Shown here in pieces: positions 17,538-27,281 of a stretch of 64,000 nt of DNA. Both the position numbers and the translations under genes were made by a program. Position 1 is the stretch's first letter. Every line of letters begins with the position of its first letter. Source of the stretch: Micromonospora matsumotoense (lineage in GTDB: Bacteria; Actinomycetota; Actinomycetes; Mycobacteriales; Micromonosporaceae); the NCBI RefSeq assembly GCF_900091525.1, contig NZ_FMCU01000008.1, positions 124,001-188,000 on the forward strand, read 5' to 3'. The notes below the pieces were generated by a model, which saw only the letters and a list, made by a program, of their open reading frames with translations, searched no databases and had not been told where the DNA came from.

Positions 17538-18336
17538 GGTCGTCCTCCAGCAGAAAGGTGATCAGGCGGTCGGCGAAGCCGGCCATGAAGCCGGCGATCG
17601 GGAACTCCGGCGGGAACTCCGCCAGGGCGCGCAGCGCCTCCGCGCGCCACCGGCGGGTCGCCGCGACGGCCGCGTCCCGGCTCACCTGCCCGCTCCGGAT
17701 CAGGTGGCACAGGTTTCCGCCGGCCTCACCGAGGTCGCGGTGGTCACGGATGTCGTCGCCGATCATGAACAGGACACCGAACGCCTCGCAGAACGCGCGC
17801 GCGGCGGGCAGCCGCTCCACGACATCGGCGGCGAGGCAGGCGGCGGAGGCGTAACACATCATCATCCGGCCCGACTTGATGCGGGCGTAGTGGATCCAGC
17901 TGTCCAGGTCGTGGGCCGGACGTTCCGCCTCGTTGATCTGCTCCCGCCAGATCACCTCGTAGTCCTCGTCGAAGACGCGCAGCACCTCGGCCGGCCGGTG
18001 GTGGGCCCCGAAGGTCGCCGTGCTGCTCTGGGTGAGGAACATGCCGAGGATCTGGTCCCAGGGCCGGATCGGTTGGTCGCCGTCCATCAGGTCGTCGACC
18101 AGTTTGATCCCCATCGCGTGGGTGCAGATCGCGATCCCCAACTCCTGGCGCTGCACCGGGTCCGGCACCCAGAGCGAGGCGAAATACGGAATCCGCGGAT
18201 AGCCCTTCATCTGGCGGACGTACGCCACCCCGTCCGGGGTCATGCCGATCCCGGCGAGCCGGTCGGTGACCCGCTCCAGCAGGACGCGCTGCGCGACCGC
18301 CCACTCGTCGTCCAGACCGCTCACTCCGGAGAGCAC
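17521..18336 (-). CDS. MoeN5-like prenyltransferase B
   Basis: The 271-residue paralogue of the adjacent downstream gene has first motif DDLMDGD (81-87) and second motif GDDIRDHRD (193-201) followed by EAGGNLCHL. Shared blocks include GYPRIPYFASLWVPDP versus GYPRTPYYTTLWVRNP. The first motif has Gly in place of an Asp found in copy A, so metal binding may differ between copies. It overlaps the upstream glycosyltransferase by 16 bp. Substrates are unknown; a prenyl diphosphate donor and prenylated acceptor are inferred from MoeN5. Confidence 0.78.
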   Translation of the reverse strand: MLSGVSGLDDEWAVAQRVLLERVTDRLAGIGMTPDGVAYVRQMKGYPRIPYFASLWVPDPVQRQELGIAICTHAMGIKLVDDLMDGDQPIRPWDQILGMFLTQSSTATFGAHHRPAEVLRVFDEDYEVIWREQINEAERPAHDLDSWIHYARIKSGRMMMCYASAACLAADVVERLPAARAFCEAFGVLFMIGDDIRDHRDLGEAGGNLCHLIRSGQVSRDAAVAATRRWRAEALRALAEFPPEFPIAGFMAGFADRLITFLLEDDRADVS

Positions 18337-19586
18337 ATTTCCTCCTCGTCGATCCGCAGCGGCACCCCGTCGAGCACCGCGGCGACCGCGGCGACGGTCT
18401 GCCGCCGGGCCCGGTCCGGGTCGAGCAGCGTACGGGCGAGGGCCATCGCCCGGCGGCGGCGACGGGGCAGCTCATCCGGGTCGCCCACCCAGCGGACGGC
18501 GACCTCGACCAACTCCTCCATCCGGTCGAAGCCCCGGCCGACGCCGTGTTCGGCGAGGAACGGGCCGACCCACTCCTCCATCGGCAGGCCGGAGCGCACC
18601 AGCAGTTGCGGGATGCCGAAGTAGAGCCCCTCCAACATGGAGTTCGGCCCGGTCTTGGAGATGAACAGCGGCGCGTCGGCGGCGTGGAGCCAGGCCAGGT
18701 ACCGCAGGTAGTCCCCCTGGGCCAGCCGGTCGAAGGTCTGCCAGGCCGACCGACCCAGCGCGGTCAGCAGTTCGGCCGCCTCGGCGGCCAGCGCCGGGTT
18801 GTTGTACGCGATGAAGACCAGCGCCGCCTCGGGATGCGCGCGGGCGATCCGCTCCAGGGCGGCGAGATACTCCCGGCCGCCCCGGTTGGACAGGATCAGG
18901 ATCCGGGTGCCGGCCGCCGTCAACGCCGGATCGGCGGCACCGACGGCGTCGGCGTCCCCGATGCCGGCGGCGGCGCCCTCGAAGACCTGGGCGGCCTGAG
19001 CCTGGGCGAGCAGCCGGCCGACCGGCACCACCCGCTCGGGCCGGTAGCCGTGCTCGCGGACGAGATAGTCCCTGGCCCGGTCGAACTGCACCAGGTGGAC
19101 CGGCAGGTGGGGCGCCCGGTGCACCGGCAGCCGCAGCAGCCCCTCGTTGGTCACGTAGTTGACCACCGGGGTCGGCAGGTCCGCGATCCGCAGCGCGGCG
19201 TGGCTCAGCCGGGAGATCACCCCCTTGGTGCCGATCACCAGGTCCGGTTTCGTCTGGGCGAAGTGGTCGGCGACGGGTGCCAGCCGATCGACGGTCGCCG
19301 CGGGCAGCGGGTCGTCGTCCAGGCCCGCCGGTAGCCGGTCGGTGAAGTCCGTCATGAGGCGCAGGTATCCGGCCCACACCTCGTCGGCGGGCAGCCGGGC
19401 CGCCACCAGCTCACGAATGGCGGCACCGGCCTCGGCGAACTGCGGGAAGAGCGTCTCCGCCTCGACGACGGTGACCTCCGCATCGTCCAGACCGGCGGCC
19501 AGGGTCGCGGCGAGCGTCCGGCCGGCGAGGAGATTCCCCAGCTCACCCCAGGTGCGCATCGAGATGACCTGCACGCTGCGGGTCAT
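18321..19586 (-). CDS. MurG/MGDG-synthase-like glycosyltransferase
   Basis: The 421-residue GT-B-fold protein has an N-terminal acceptor half (GELGNLLAGRTLAATL; VVEAETLFPQF; LVIGTKGVISRLSHAAL) and a C-terminal donor half (ILILSNRGGREYLAALERI; LFISKTGPNSMLEGLYFGIPQLLV). The latter matches MurG, diacylglycerol galactosyl/glucosyl transferases and related lipid glycosyltransferases that use UDP-sugars. Start ATG 19586; the longer reading to 19952 runs into the upstream gene. It probably glycosylates the cluster's prenyl lipid at the membrane. Confidence 0.78.
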   Translation of the reverse strand: MTRSVQVISMRTWGELGNLLAGRTLAATLAAGLDDAEVTVVEAETLFPQFAEAGAAIRELVAARLPADEVWAGYLRLMTDFTDRLPAGLDDDPLPAATVDRLAPVADHFAQTKPDLVIGTKGVISRLSHAALRIADLPTPVVNYVTNEGLLRLPVHRAPHLPVHLVQFDRARDYLVREHGYRPERVVPVGRLLAQAQAAQVFEGAAAGIGDADAVGAADPALTAAGTRILILSNRGGREYLAALERIARAHPEAALVFIAYNNPALAAEAAELLTALGRSAWQTFDRLAQGDYLRYLAWLHAADAPLFISKTGPNSMLEGLYFGIPQLLVRSGLPMEEWVGPFLAEHGVGRGFDRMEELVEVAVRWVGDPDELPRRRRRAMALARTLLDPDRARRQTVAAVAAVLDGVPLRIDEEEMCSPE

Positions 19587-19614
19587 GCCCACTCCCTCCG
19601 TCGCGCTCGTGGTG

Positions 19615-21744
19615 TCATGCCAGCAGTCCCGGGTTGAACAGGCCGTACGGGTCGAGTTCCCGGCGCAACCGGCGTACGGCGGCGAGGTCGGCGCCGTACA
19701 TCGACTGCAGGTCCGCCTCGTCCAGGTCGTACCAGCCGGCCAGGTAGGGCCGGCCGCCCAGCGCGAGGCACTCGGCCAGCACCTGACGGTGCAGCCCCTG
19801 CACCCGTGCGACGCCGGCCCCGTCCCCGCGCGGGACGCTGAAGTACAGCCCGAAGCCGACGGCCAGGCCACGTAGCCCGGCCGCCGGGGTGAACGGCACC
19901 CCCGGGCGTTGCTCCGGGCGGTGCACGCCGAGCATGAGCAGCCGGCCCGCACCCTCGCGGTAGCCGGGGCTCGGCAGGATCTCCGCGTCGAGGAACCGGG
20001 CGAACTCGGCTGCCGCCGGCAGCGACAGGCAGTAGTCGGCCCAGATGAAGTGCACCGACGGGTCGGCCGGATTGCGCCGGGACTCCCGCATGGACCGCAA
20101 CGGCCAGTCGGCCTCGACGCGGGTCTCGGTCTGTCGGCGCAGTTGCGGCGGCAGTGGGCCGTCGCCCCGCATCCCGTACGTGGCGATGAAGCCGCCCTCG
20201 TAGTGCTGGGCGGAGAAGAGGTCGACCGGCGACCGCTGCTCCTCGGCCAGCCACCCGATGCTCCCTACCAGGGCGGTCAGGGAGGGGTGCCGCCGCGTCG
20301 CGATGGTGGTGTGCCGCTGGTAGTCGACCGTACGCAGGACCACCCGGTCCAACACGCCCAACTGGCCGAGCGCGCCGATGCCGTACCGGAACAGCTCGGG
20401 CGACTCGACGGGCGAGCACCACCGGGCCTGCCCGTCGGGCAGGATCAGCCGGAACCGCTCGACCAGGTCGACCTGGCCGCCGTACCTGATCGTGCCCTCG
20501 CCGTACCCGCCGACCGACAGCGTGCCACCGATCGAGACGGTCAGATGGTTGGTCAGCACCGGAATGCTGCGCCCCCGGGCGTTCAGGGCCATCTCGGCGG
20601 CGTACCAGGGTGCCCGGGCGGACACCTCGGCGGTGCCTTCGTCGCGCAGCCGAACCGCGGGGTCCCCCGGCTCACCGACGATCAGCACGCCACCGTCGGA
20701 CAGGCCCTGCAGGCCGAAGGAGTGTCCGCTGCCGCGCACCGCGACGGGCGTCCCGGCCGCGCGGGTGGTCCGCAGGACGTGCGCGACCTCCTCCGCCGAG
20801 GTCACCGGGGCCACCACGGCCGGCAGCAGCTCGTGCAGACGGCCCACGTTCGTGGCGTACGCCTGCCGGCCGGGCAGATCGGTGCGCACGGGCCGGCGCA
20901 GCCCGCGCTGCAACTCGGCGGCGAGTGTCGGGTGGGCAGCGGGGTCACCGGCCCGGTCGCCCGGCCGGCCGGACAACCTGCGCAGGGTCTCCCGCCAGTC
21001 GGCGGTCTCCAGGCCGTTGCCGACGACGACCCAGTCGACGCCACAGTCGTGATACTCGCGGACCTGACGGTACGAGGTCACGCCACCGCCGACGAACAGC
21101 AACTGCTGGGGTGCCAGGCCACGCCGGTAGGCCCGCAGCACCGCCTCCGGGACCCGGCCGTGCCGGTAGAGCAGGTAGGCGAGGTCGAAGTCGGCGGCGG
21201 CGACCGCCGCCACCAGCCGGGGCAGTTCCGCGCCGTCCTGCACCGTCGGCGGCGCACCGACCGCCTCGTGGGTCTTGCCGTCGCTACCGAAGGCGAACGA
21301 CGCCGATCGCAGCAGCTCGGGCCGGTCCTGCCCGAGCGCCGTCGCGGCGCGGACGGTCGCGGTCAGGCCGCCGGAGACGAAGAAGGACCGCACCGAGTTC
21401 GGTACCGCGTGCACCAGCACCGCGTCGGCGCCCGGACACAGCGGAGCGCCCCGGCCGGGTATCGACGGGAAGTGCAGGACGAGGGGCAGGTCGGTCCGCT
21501 CGCGCAGTTCGGCGACGTAGGGGACCACCTGTCGGTCGAACGCGGCATTGTCGGTGCTGCCGACGAGCAGCGCGGGGTGGCCGAGGTCGGCCACCGCCCG
21601 CGACTTCTCGACCGCCTCGGCCAACGGCACCTTGTACGGGTCCACGACGTGCAGCAGCCCGGGGGCCTGCGCCCGCAGCGCCGTGAGCACCGGGACGGCC
21701 GTCGGGACCGTGCTCAGATTCCCGGGAAGTCGCACTTCGCGCAT
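19615..21744 (-). CDS. PcrB/GGGP-synthase-like domain fused to FAD-linked oxidase
   Basis: The 709-residue fusion has two parts. Residues ~25-255 resemble the geranylgeranylglyceryl-phosphate synthase superfamily (PcrB, MoeO5): LLHVVDPYK, ALLVGSTD, VLHFPSIPG, LLFVGGGVTS (phosphate loop) and DWVVVGNG. Residues ~290-709 are a VAO-type FAD oxidase with PVAVRGSGHSFGLQ (His341, candidate for covalent FAD) and IGGTLSVGGYG, ending with the BBE-type DPYGLFNPGLLA. PcrB enzymes form a prenyl ether on glycerol phosphate and MoeO5 on 3-phosphoglycerate. ATG 21744 has AAAGGA upstream and overlaps the radical-SAM gene by 31 bp. I know of no such described fusion. Confidence 0.78.
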   Translation of the reverse strand: MREVRLPGNLSTVPTAVPVLTALRAQAPGLLHVVDPYKVPLAEAVEKSRAVADLGHPALLVGSTDNAAFDRQVVPYVAELRERTDLPLVLHFPSIPGRGAPLCPGADAVLVHAVPNSVRSFFVSGGLTATVRAATALGQDRPELLRSASFAFGSDGKTHEAVGAPPTVQDGAELPRLVAAVAAADFDLAYLLYRHGRVPEAVLRAYRRGLAPQQLLFVGGGVTSYRQVREYHDCGVDWVVVGNGLETADWRETLRRLSGRPGDRAGDPAAHPTLAAELQRGLRRPVRTDLPGRQAYATNVGRLHELLPAVVAPVTSAEEVAHVLRTTRAAGTPVAVRGSGHSFGLQGLSDGGVLIVGEPGDPAVRLRDEGTAEVSARAPWYAAEMALNARGRSIPVLTNHLTVSIGGTLSVGGYGEGTIRYGGQVDLVERFRLILPDGQARWCSPVESPELFRYGIGALGQLGVLDRVVLRTVDYQRHTTIATRRHPSLTALVGSIGWLAEEQRSPVDLFSAQHYEGGFIATYGMRGDGPLPPQLRRQTETRVEADWPLRSMRESRRNPADPSVHFIWADYCLSLPAAAEFARFLDAEILPSPGYREGAGRLLMLGVHRPEQRPGVPFTPAAGLRGLAVGFGLYFSVPRGDGAGVARVQGLHRQVLAECLALGGRPYLAGWYDLDEADLQSMYGADLAAVRRLRRELDPYGLFNPGLLA

Positions 21745-22550
21745 AGGTCGGTCCGTTCCTTTCGCAGCAGGCTCGCGCGGCGGGCGGTGTACTTGTCGTT
21801 GTTCCAGATCTCCTCGATGGTGTTGTCGTTGACGTTGCCCATGACCTCCTGCACGCTCCAGTCCTGGCAGCACAGGACCACCCGGCCGTCCTGGGTGATG
21901 TAGAACTCGTTGAACGGCCGTACGCAGAACTGGTTGAGCAGCACGGTGGGACGGCCCAGCACGTTGCCGGCGCGGTTGGTGAGGGTGGCGTCCGGATCGC
22001 GGTCGACCAGCACCAGCTCGGGCCGGGCCGGATACCGGCGGACCTTTTCCAGCACCGACAGGTCGGTGGTGTAGTCGTTGACGACGACGGTGGCGTACCG
22101 GGTCAGCTCGTCGGCCAGTTCCTCGGTGAGCTTGGAGCCATTGGTCTGGATGGAGATCGACGCCTTGGTGCGCTCCTTGGCCATCCGCACCATCGCGGGC
22201 AGCCGCCGGTCCAGCAGCGGCTCGTTGAACAGGTACGGGTGAATGACGCCGGTGAAGTCGGCGAGCTGGTCGAGCAGCGACTCGTAGAGCTCCATCGACA
22301 TCTGGCCGGACGGCATCTTGAGGGTGCCGATGGGGCAGAACGAGCAGCGGTAGTTGCAGCCGCTCATCGTCTCGATCGCGATCATGCTGAACTGCGGTGG
22401 CGTACGGCTGGACTTCTGCTTGAGCCAGGCGGCGTCGCTGAGCGCCTTGGTTCCGGTGCCGTGGAAGTAGGTGCGGGACACTCCGCTGAGCACGTTGAGG
22501 ACACCTTTGCCCTGTGCGCGCTGCTTGATGTACTTCGCGATGTCTGTCAT
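21714..22550 (-). CDS. radical SAM/SPASM-domain protein
   Basis: The 278-residue protein has the radical SAM CxxxCxxC cluster (C65, C69, C72 in GCNYRCSFC), conserved FNEPLLD and SIQTNGSKL segments, and a C-terminal SPASM-type auxiliary cluster region (C209, C227, C228, C270, C273). Such enzymes generate a 5'-deoxyadenosyl radical for difficult C-H chemistry. ATG 22550 has GAGGGGAA upstream. It lies between the GT2 gene (4-bp overlap) and the PcrB-like fusion. A step on the lipid or sugar is likely; a peptide substrate is not seen nearby. Confidence 0.82.
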   Translation of the reverse strand: MTDIAKYIKQRAQGKGVLNVLSGVSRTYFHGTGTKALSDAAWLKQKSSRTPPQFSMIAIETMSGCNYRCSFCPIGTLKMPSGQMSMELYESLLDQLADFTGVIHPYLFNEPLLDRRLPAMVRMAKERTKASISIQTNGSKLTEELADELTRYATVVVNDYTTDLSVLEKVRRYPARPELVLVDRDPDATLTNRAGNVLGRPTVLLNQFCVRPFNEFYITQDGRVVLCCQDWSVQEVMGNVNDNTIEEIWNNDKYTARRASLLRKERTDLCAKCDFPGI

Positions 22551-23743
22551 GCGCGTTCCCCTCGGGAGATCTTGGGAGACAACGGGACCGACGAGGCCGT
22601 TGGTTTGGCGTGCTGGGTGTAGGCCGACCACGGGATCTCACGCCGGGGCCGGCCGGCGACGCCGCGTACTGCGAGCCCCAGTGCCACCCGTGAGAACCAG
22701 CCGAAATGGATCGATTTGAGCAGCCACTTCTTGGCCGCGAAGTGGAGGCCCTGGCCCCGGGCTGCGGGCGCCAGTGGCCACAGCCCGTAGAAGTACATGC
22801 GCCAGTACCGGCCGGCGACGTCGGCGGGGAAGTCGGCCATCAGCACCGCCGCGGTCAGCAGCGAGCGGTTGACGCGGCGTCTGATCTCGCCGGCCGGTCC
22901 GCCGGTCAGGTGGTAACTCACGGCGTCCGCGACGATGTGCGTGCGGTGCAGCGGGTTGTCGTGCCGGGGGTCGAGCAGCGCGAAGCAGAAGTAGTCGTCC
23001 TCGCAGGTGTAGCGGTCCGGGATGCCACGGGCCACGAGTTCGGCGTCGATCACCATGCAGCAGCCGTGCGGGTAGCCGAACTTCGGCGTCTTGGTGATCT
23101 GCTTGCCCCGGTGCAGCAACCGGGCCGCCGCGTACGGGTTGGGCTGGGGCACCTTGCTCGCCCCGGCCGAGCCCCGCGCGCCCCGGTCGAGGAAGTCCTC
23201 CAGCAGCCGTCCGATGCAGCCGGCGCTGAACGTCACGTCGTCGTCGACCCACGCCACGCCCGCCAGGCCGAGGCCGGTGGCCACCTCGAACGCGGCGTTG
23301 AGCATGCGACTCTTCCCGGCCTGCGGCATCGCGATCCCGACGAAGGTGAGCCCGCTCCGGGAGGCAGCGATCTCGCTCAGCTGCCCCAGCCGCGCGATCG
23401 CCTCGTCGTGCTGGTCGTCGCGCCACTGCATGCCGACGACCAGCACCAGTGGGCGGGCGGCCACCGTCGGTGGGAGGTCGGTGAGCTGGGTGACGAGTTC
23501 CTCGACGGTCTCGCGGTGGCTCGACAGCGGCGCCCGGCCCACGTAGGTCGGCAGGACCAACGCCAGCCCGCCGCCGAAGCCGTCGCCGAGTTCCGCGGCG
23601 ACCGCCGGGACCGCCGTCGCGGCCCGGACACCGGCCGGACCGGGACGAACCACGATGCACTCCGTGGGCGGTGGATCGCCGTCGGCGGGCTGGTAGCCGC
23701 GCCGGATCGCCCACCGGACGGGCCGGGTCAGAAGCTCGAGCAT
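22547..23743 (-). CDS. GT2-like glycosyltransferase
   Basis: The 398-residue GT-A-type protein has VAWVDDDVTFS (DxD at 167-169), an acidic TCEDDYFCF motif at about 250 and a basic, membrane-associating C-terminal region rich in Trp/Arg. The N-terminal ~55 residues precede the nucleotide-binding start (LALVLPTYVGR). GGAGGAA precedes ATG 23743; a longer upstream reading is a shadow. It is the gene after the exporter pair and is coupled to the radical SAM gene. It probably adds a sugar to the lipid intermediate. Confidence 0.75.
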   Translation of the reverse strand: MLELLTRPVRWAIRRGYQPADGDPPPTECIVVRPGPAGVRAATAVPAVAAELGDGFGGGLALVLPTYVGRAPLSSHRETVEELVTQLTDLPPTVAARPLVLVVGMQWRDDQHDEAIARLGQLSEIAASRSGLTFVGIAMPQAGKSRMLNAAFEVATGLGLAGVAWVDDDVTFSAGCIGRLLEDFLDRGARGSAGASKVPQPNPYAAARLLHRGKQITKTPKFGYPHGCCMVIDAELVARGIPDRYTCEDDYFCFALLDPRHDNPLHRTHIVADAVSYHLTGGPAGEIRRRVNRSLLTAAVLMADFPADVAGRYWRMYFYGLWPLAPAARGQGLHFAAKKWLLKSIHFGWFSRVALGLAVRGVAGRPRREIPWSAYTQHAKPTASSVPLSPKISRGERA

Positions 23744-23760
23744 CGGTTCCTCCGCATGGG

Positions 23761-25536
23761 TCAGTCGGTGGCTACGGCGGACCAGAGCCGGCGTATCTCG
23801 TCGGAGCTCTCCAGCAGGTCGTCCAGGGCTCCGACCGCCTCCAGCCGGCCGTCGCGCAGGACCACGACGAGGGCGGCCCGGCGCAGCACCTCGGGCCGGT
23901 GGGACACCGCCAGCACCGTGCTCCCGCCGTCGCGCAGGATCCCGTCCCACAGGGCTTCGCTCGTCGGGGGATCGAGTGCGCTGGAGACGTCGTCGCACAG
24001 CACCAGCGGGGTGCGGCGGACGAGCATCCGTGCCACGGCCACCCGTTGCGCCTGGCCACCGGACAGGCGGAGCCCACGAGGCCCGATCACCGTGTCGAGC
24101 CCGTCGGCCATCGCCGTCAGGTCGGCGTCGAGGGCCGACCGGGACACCGCCTCGCCCAGCCGGTCGTCCGGCAGCCCGAGCAGGATGTTCTCCCGGATCG
24201 TGCCGGTGAACAGTCGAGGCACCTGCGGCGTGTACGCACACCGGGGCGGCACGAGCACCGCCCGACGGTCCGCGGGCAACGGGACGTCGTCCCAGCACAC
24301 CTCGCCGGTGGCACCCGGCAGTTGGCCGAGCAGGGCGCGCAACAGTGTGGTCTTGCCCGAGCCGACCTGGCCCACCACGACGGTCAGCCGGCCGGCCGGC
24401 ATCGTGAACCCGATGCCGGACACCCCGTTGGCGGCGCCCTCGTGCCGGGCGGTGAGGTCGGTGACCGTGATCGTCGGCGGGCCGCCGGCGGGCGGCGGGG
24501 GCGAGCGGCGCGGCGAAAGGTTGATCATGGAACCGGGCCGGGCGTGGTCGAGGTCCATCCCGTGCCGGGGGTGCAGGCGGCCACCCGTGATCGCGGTCAT
24601 CCGGCGCAGCGCGACGAGCACCCGCTGCAACTGGACGGTGAGCACGCCGAGCGAGGCGAGCGTGTCGACGAGCAACTGCAGGTAGAAGGTGAACAGCACC
24701 ATGTCGCCGATGGACAGCCGGTTGCTGCTGATGGCCGGTGCGGCGATCAGCAGCACGATGCCGGTGCCGAGCGGGGCGGCGTTCAGCAGGGTGCTGCGCT
24801 GCACCGCGACCGCGAGTTCCTCGGAGATGGCGACCCTGGCCCGAACGGCGTTGAGCGCGTCGAGACGCCGGCCGACCGCATCCTCGGCGCACGCGGCCTG
24901 CACGCCCAGCGCCACCCCCATCACCTCGCGCAGCGCCTCGCTGACCAGTGCGGTCTGGGCGCGGCTCTGCTCGCGGTAGGCCATCATCCGCCGGTGCACC
25001 AGGCGCATCACCGCCACGATCACGACGAACAGCCCGAGGATGCTCAGGGTGATGAGCACGTCGATGCGCAGCATGATGGTGATCGCGGCGACCGCGAACA
25101 CCCAACGGGCGATGTTGATGGGCGACCACACCACGAAGAAGCCGGCGTCCGCGGCGTCGGCGCCGACGGTCGCGACCGCCTCGCCCGCGCTGGTGTGTCC
25201 GGCCTCCGGTGGGGGGTCGATCAGCGACTCGAAGAGCGACAGCCGCAACGCACCGACGGTGTGGTACTGCATCCGCGGTTCGAGCCACGGCACGACCGTG
25301 CTGAACTGCAGGGAGATGCGCGCGGCCTCGATGCCGGCGACGAGTGCGACGAGAGTCCACAGGTTCAGGCCGGCGGCCGACTCGCCGCTGAGGGAGTCGA
25401 AGGCCACCTGCATCAGCAGCCCCAGGGCCAGCATGCCCAGCCGCAGCACCGCCCACACGGCGGCGAGCACGGCGTAACGCCGGCCACGGCCGGCCAACAG
25501 CAGGCGTGCCCGGGCGCCTCTGGTCGTCGTGGCCAC
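23761..25536 (-). CDS. ABC exporter subunit with degenerate Walker B (heterodimer half 1)
   Basis: The 591-residue type-I exporter has six membrane segments and one NBD: Walker [10 protein letters not shown], signature [17 protein letters not shown]-loop AVSHRPEVL. Walker B reads [12 protein letters not shown], so the catalytic Glu is Asp. This is typical of the degenerate half of heterodimeric exporters. GTG 25536 is one base past the stop of the partner gene; GTG 25581 is an alternative. Together with the 579-residue partner it probably exports the glycolipid product. Confidence 0.83.
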   Translation of the reverse strand: MATTTRGARARLLLAGRGRRYAVLAAVWAVLRLGMLALGLLMQVAFDSLSGESAAGLNLWTLVALVAGIEAARISLQFSTVVPWLEPRMQYHTVGALRLSLFESLIDPPPEAGHTSAGEAVATVGADAADAGFFVVWSPINIARWVFAVAAITIMLRIDVLITLSILGLFVVIVAVMRLVHRRMMAYREQSRAQTALVSEALREVMGVALGVQAACAEDAVGRRLDALNAVRARVAISEELAVAVQRSTLLNAAPLGTGIVLLIAAPAISSNRLSIGDMVLFTFYLQLLVDTLASLGVLTVQLQRVLVALRRMTAITGGRLHPRHGMDLDHARPGSMINLSPRRSPPPPAGGPPTITVTDLTARHEGAANGVSGIGFTMPAGRLTVVVGQVGSGKTTLLRALLGQLPGATGEVCWDDVPLPADRRAVLVPPRCAYTPQVPRLFTGTIRENILLGLPDDRLGEAVSRSALDADLTAMADGLDTVIGPRGLRLSGGQAQRVAVARMLVRRTPLVLCDDVSSALDPPTSEALWDGILRDGGSTVLAVSHRPEVLRRAALVVVLRDGRLEAVGALDDLLESSDEIRRLWSAVATD

Positions 25537-25537
25537 G

Positions 25538-27277
25538 TCAGGACCGCCCGGCGGGGAACAGCCGGGCGGCTGTCTCGTCACTGCCGCCCGTCAGCTCGGA
25601 CCGGGGCGCCAGGCGGACGACCCGGCCGTCCTCGACCACCATCACGTCGTCGACGATGGAGAGCGTCTCGGGCCGGTGGGCGATGATGAGCGCGGTACGA
25701 CCCTCGATGAACCTCTCCATCGTTCGGCGCAGCCGCCGCTCCGCGTGCGGGTCGAGCCGGGCCGACGGCTCGTCGAGCAGCACGATGTCGGGGTCGGTCA
25801 GCAGTGCCCGGGCCAGTGCGAGCAACTGCTCCTCACCGGCGGACAACCCCGCTCCGCCTGGCCCGATCCGCGTGTCGAGGCCGTCGGGCAGGGCGGCGTA
25901 CCAGGTGTCCAGACCGACCTCCTCGACCGCCCGGCGCAGTTGCTCGTCGGGCCACCGGTCGTCGAAGAAGGTGAGGTTGTCCCGCAGGGTGGCCGCGATG
26001 ACGTGCACGTCCTGGGTGACGAGCGTGATGCGGGAGCGCAGCGCGGCGACGTCCAACTGCCGGACGTCCACGCCGCCGATCGAGACCGAGCCGGCCTGCG
26101 GGTCGTACTGGCGGAACAGCATCCGTAGGATGGTCGACTTGCCGCCGCCGCTGCGTCCGACCAGCGCGACCCGCCGGCCCGCCGCGATCGTGAACGACAC
26201 GTCCGACAGCACCGGGCGTTCGTCGTAGGCGAAGGTGACGCCGGTGAAGCTCACCGCGCCGCGGCCCGGCGGGAGGGTGCCACCGCCGTCGGGGACGATG
26301 TGGGCCTCGCCGAACAGTTCCTCGATGCGGCGGACGCTGCCCAGGACGTTCTCCATGTCCTGGAAGCGTGAGGTGATACTGACCAGGGGCATCCGCAGCA
26401 GGATCGCGTACGACAGGCCGGCGAAGACGGTGCCGACGCTGGCGCCCCGGTGCTGGCTGAGCCACACACCGGTGGCCAGTGCCGTACAGAGGTTGACGGC
26501 GGTGAGCGCCTGGACCGCCGCCGGCCAGGTGACCGTGGCCCGGGCGGCGCGGCGGGCCAGCCGGTAGTGGTGCAGGATCCGTTGCCAGGCGCCCTCCAGG
26601 GCGTGCGCCGTCCCGCCGTTGGCGTTGAGGTCCTCCCGCCCGGTCAGGTTCTCCTCCAGATAGCCGAGCAGGCTCGCCTCCGCCCGCTGGCGGTCGGCGA
26701 TGAGCGGCACCGCGCGACCGAGCAGGCGTCGCAGCAGGAGCAGCATCACCACCGCGAGCGGGGTGAAGAGCACGCCGTAGCGCCAGTCGAGCAGGAACAG
26801 CGCCACGACGATGCCGATGATCAGCAGCAGTTGGACGGCGATGTCGAGCACCAACTCGGACAGGAGCTTGGCCAACCGGGTGACGTCGCCGTCCATCCGG
26901 TCGACCAGTTCCCCGGGCGGGTGCCGGAGGAAGAACTTCGGCCCCTGCCGCAGGACGTGCGCGAGCAGGTCGCGGCGCACCCCGTTGGTCGTACGCCAGG
27001 CGACCCGGCCGGAGACCCAGCCGGTGCCGACCGACAGCACCTGCCGTACGACTGCGAGCACCACGAAGACCATGGCGTACCCGGCCAACTCGCCCTGTGG
27101 CCGGCCGCCCACCGCCGCATCGATGAACCGGCGTACGACCTGGGGCGCCACCAACTGGGTGCCGACGTCGAGCGGTATCAGCGCGGCCAGCAGCAGGAAC
27201 CAGCGCCGGTGACTGCGGACGTAGCCCACATAGCGTGCCCAGTTCGTCTCGGCTGTCCGCGGCTCGGGGGACGCCAT
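25538..27277 (-). CDS. ABC exporter subunit (heterodimer half 2)
   Basis: The 579-residue type-I exporter subunit has six transmembrane helices, Walker [10 protein letters not shown], Walker [12 protein letters not shown] (canonical Glu) and H-loop IIAHRPETL. Its signature is [15 protein letters not shown] rather than LSGGQ. The altered signature would face the degenerate ATP site of the partner, so the two form one consensus and one non-consensus site, as in TM287/288-like heterodimers. Start ATG 27277 lies 4 bp after the isomerase stop. Probable job: export or flip the cluster's lipid product. Confidence 0.83.
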   Translation of the reverse strand: MASPEPRTAETNWARYVGYVRSHRRWFLLLAALIPLDVGTQLVAPQVVRRFIDAAVGGRPQGELAGYAMVFVVLAVVRQVLSVGTGWVSGRVAWRTTNGVRRDLLAHVLRQGPKFFLRHPPGELVDRMDGDVTRLAKLLSELVLDIAVQLLLIIGIVVALFLLDWRYGVLFTPLAVVMLLLLRRLLGRAVPLIADRQRAEASLLGYLEENLTGREDLNANGGTAHALEGAWQRILHHYRLARRAARATVTWPAAVQALTAVNLCTALATGVWLSQHRGASVGTVFAGLSYAILLRMPLVSITSRFQDMENVLGSVRRIEELFGEAHIVPDGGGTLPPGRGAVSFTGVTFAYDERPVLSDVSFTIAAGRRVALVGRSGGGKSTILRMLFRQYDPQAGSVSIGGVDVRQLDVAALRSRITLVTQDVHVIAATLRDNLTFFDDRWPDEQLRRAVEEVGLDTWYAALPDGLDTRIGPGGAGLSAGEEQLLALARALLTDPDIVLLDEPSARLDPHAERRLRRTMERFIEGRTALIIAHRPETLSIVDDVMVVEDGRVVRLAPRSELTGGSDETAARLFPAGRS

Positions 27278-27281
27278 CTGG

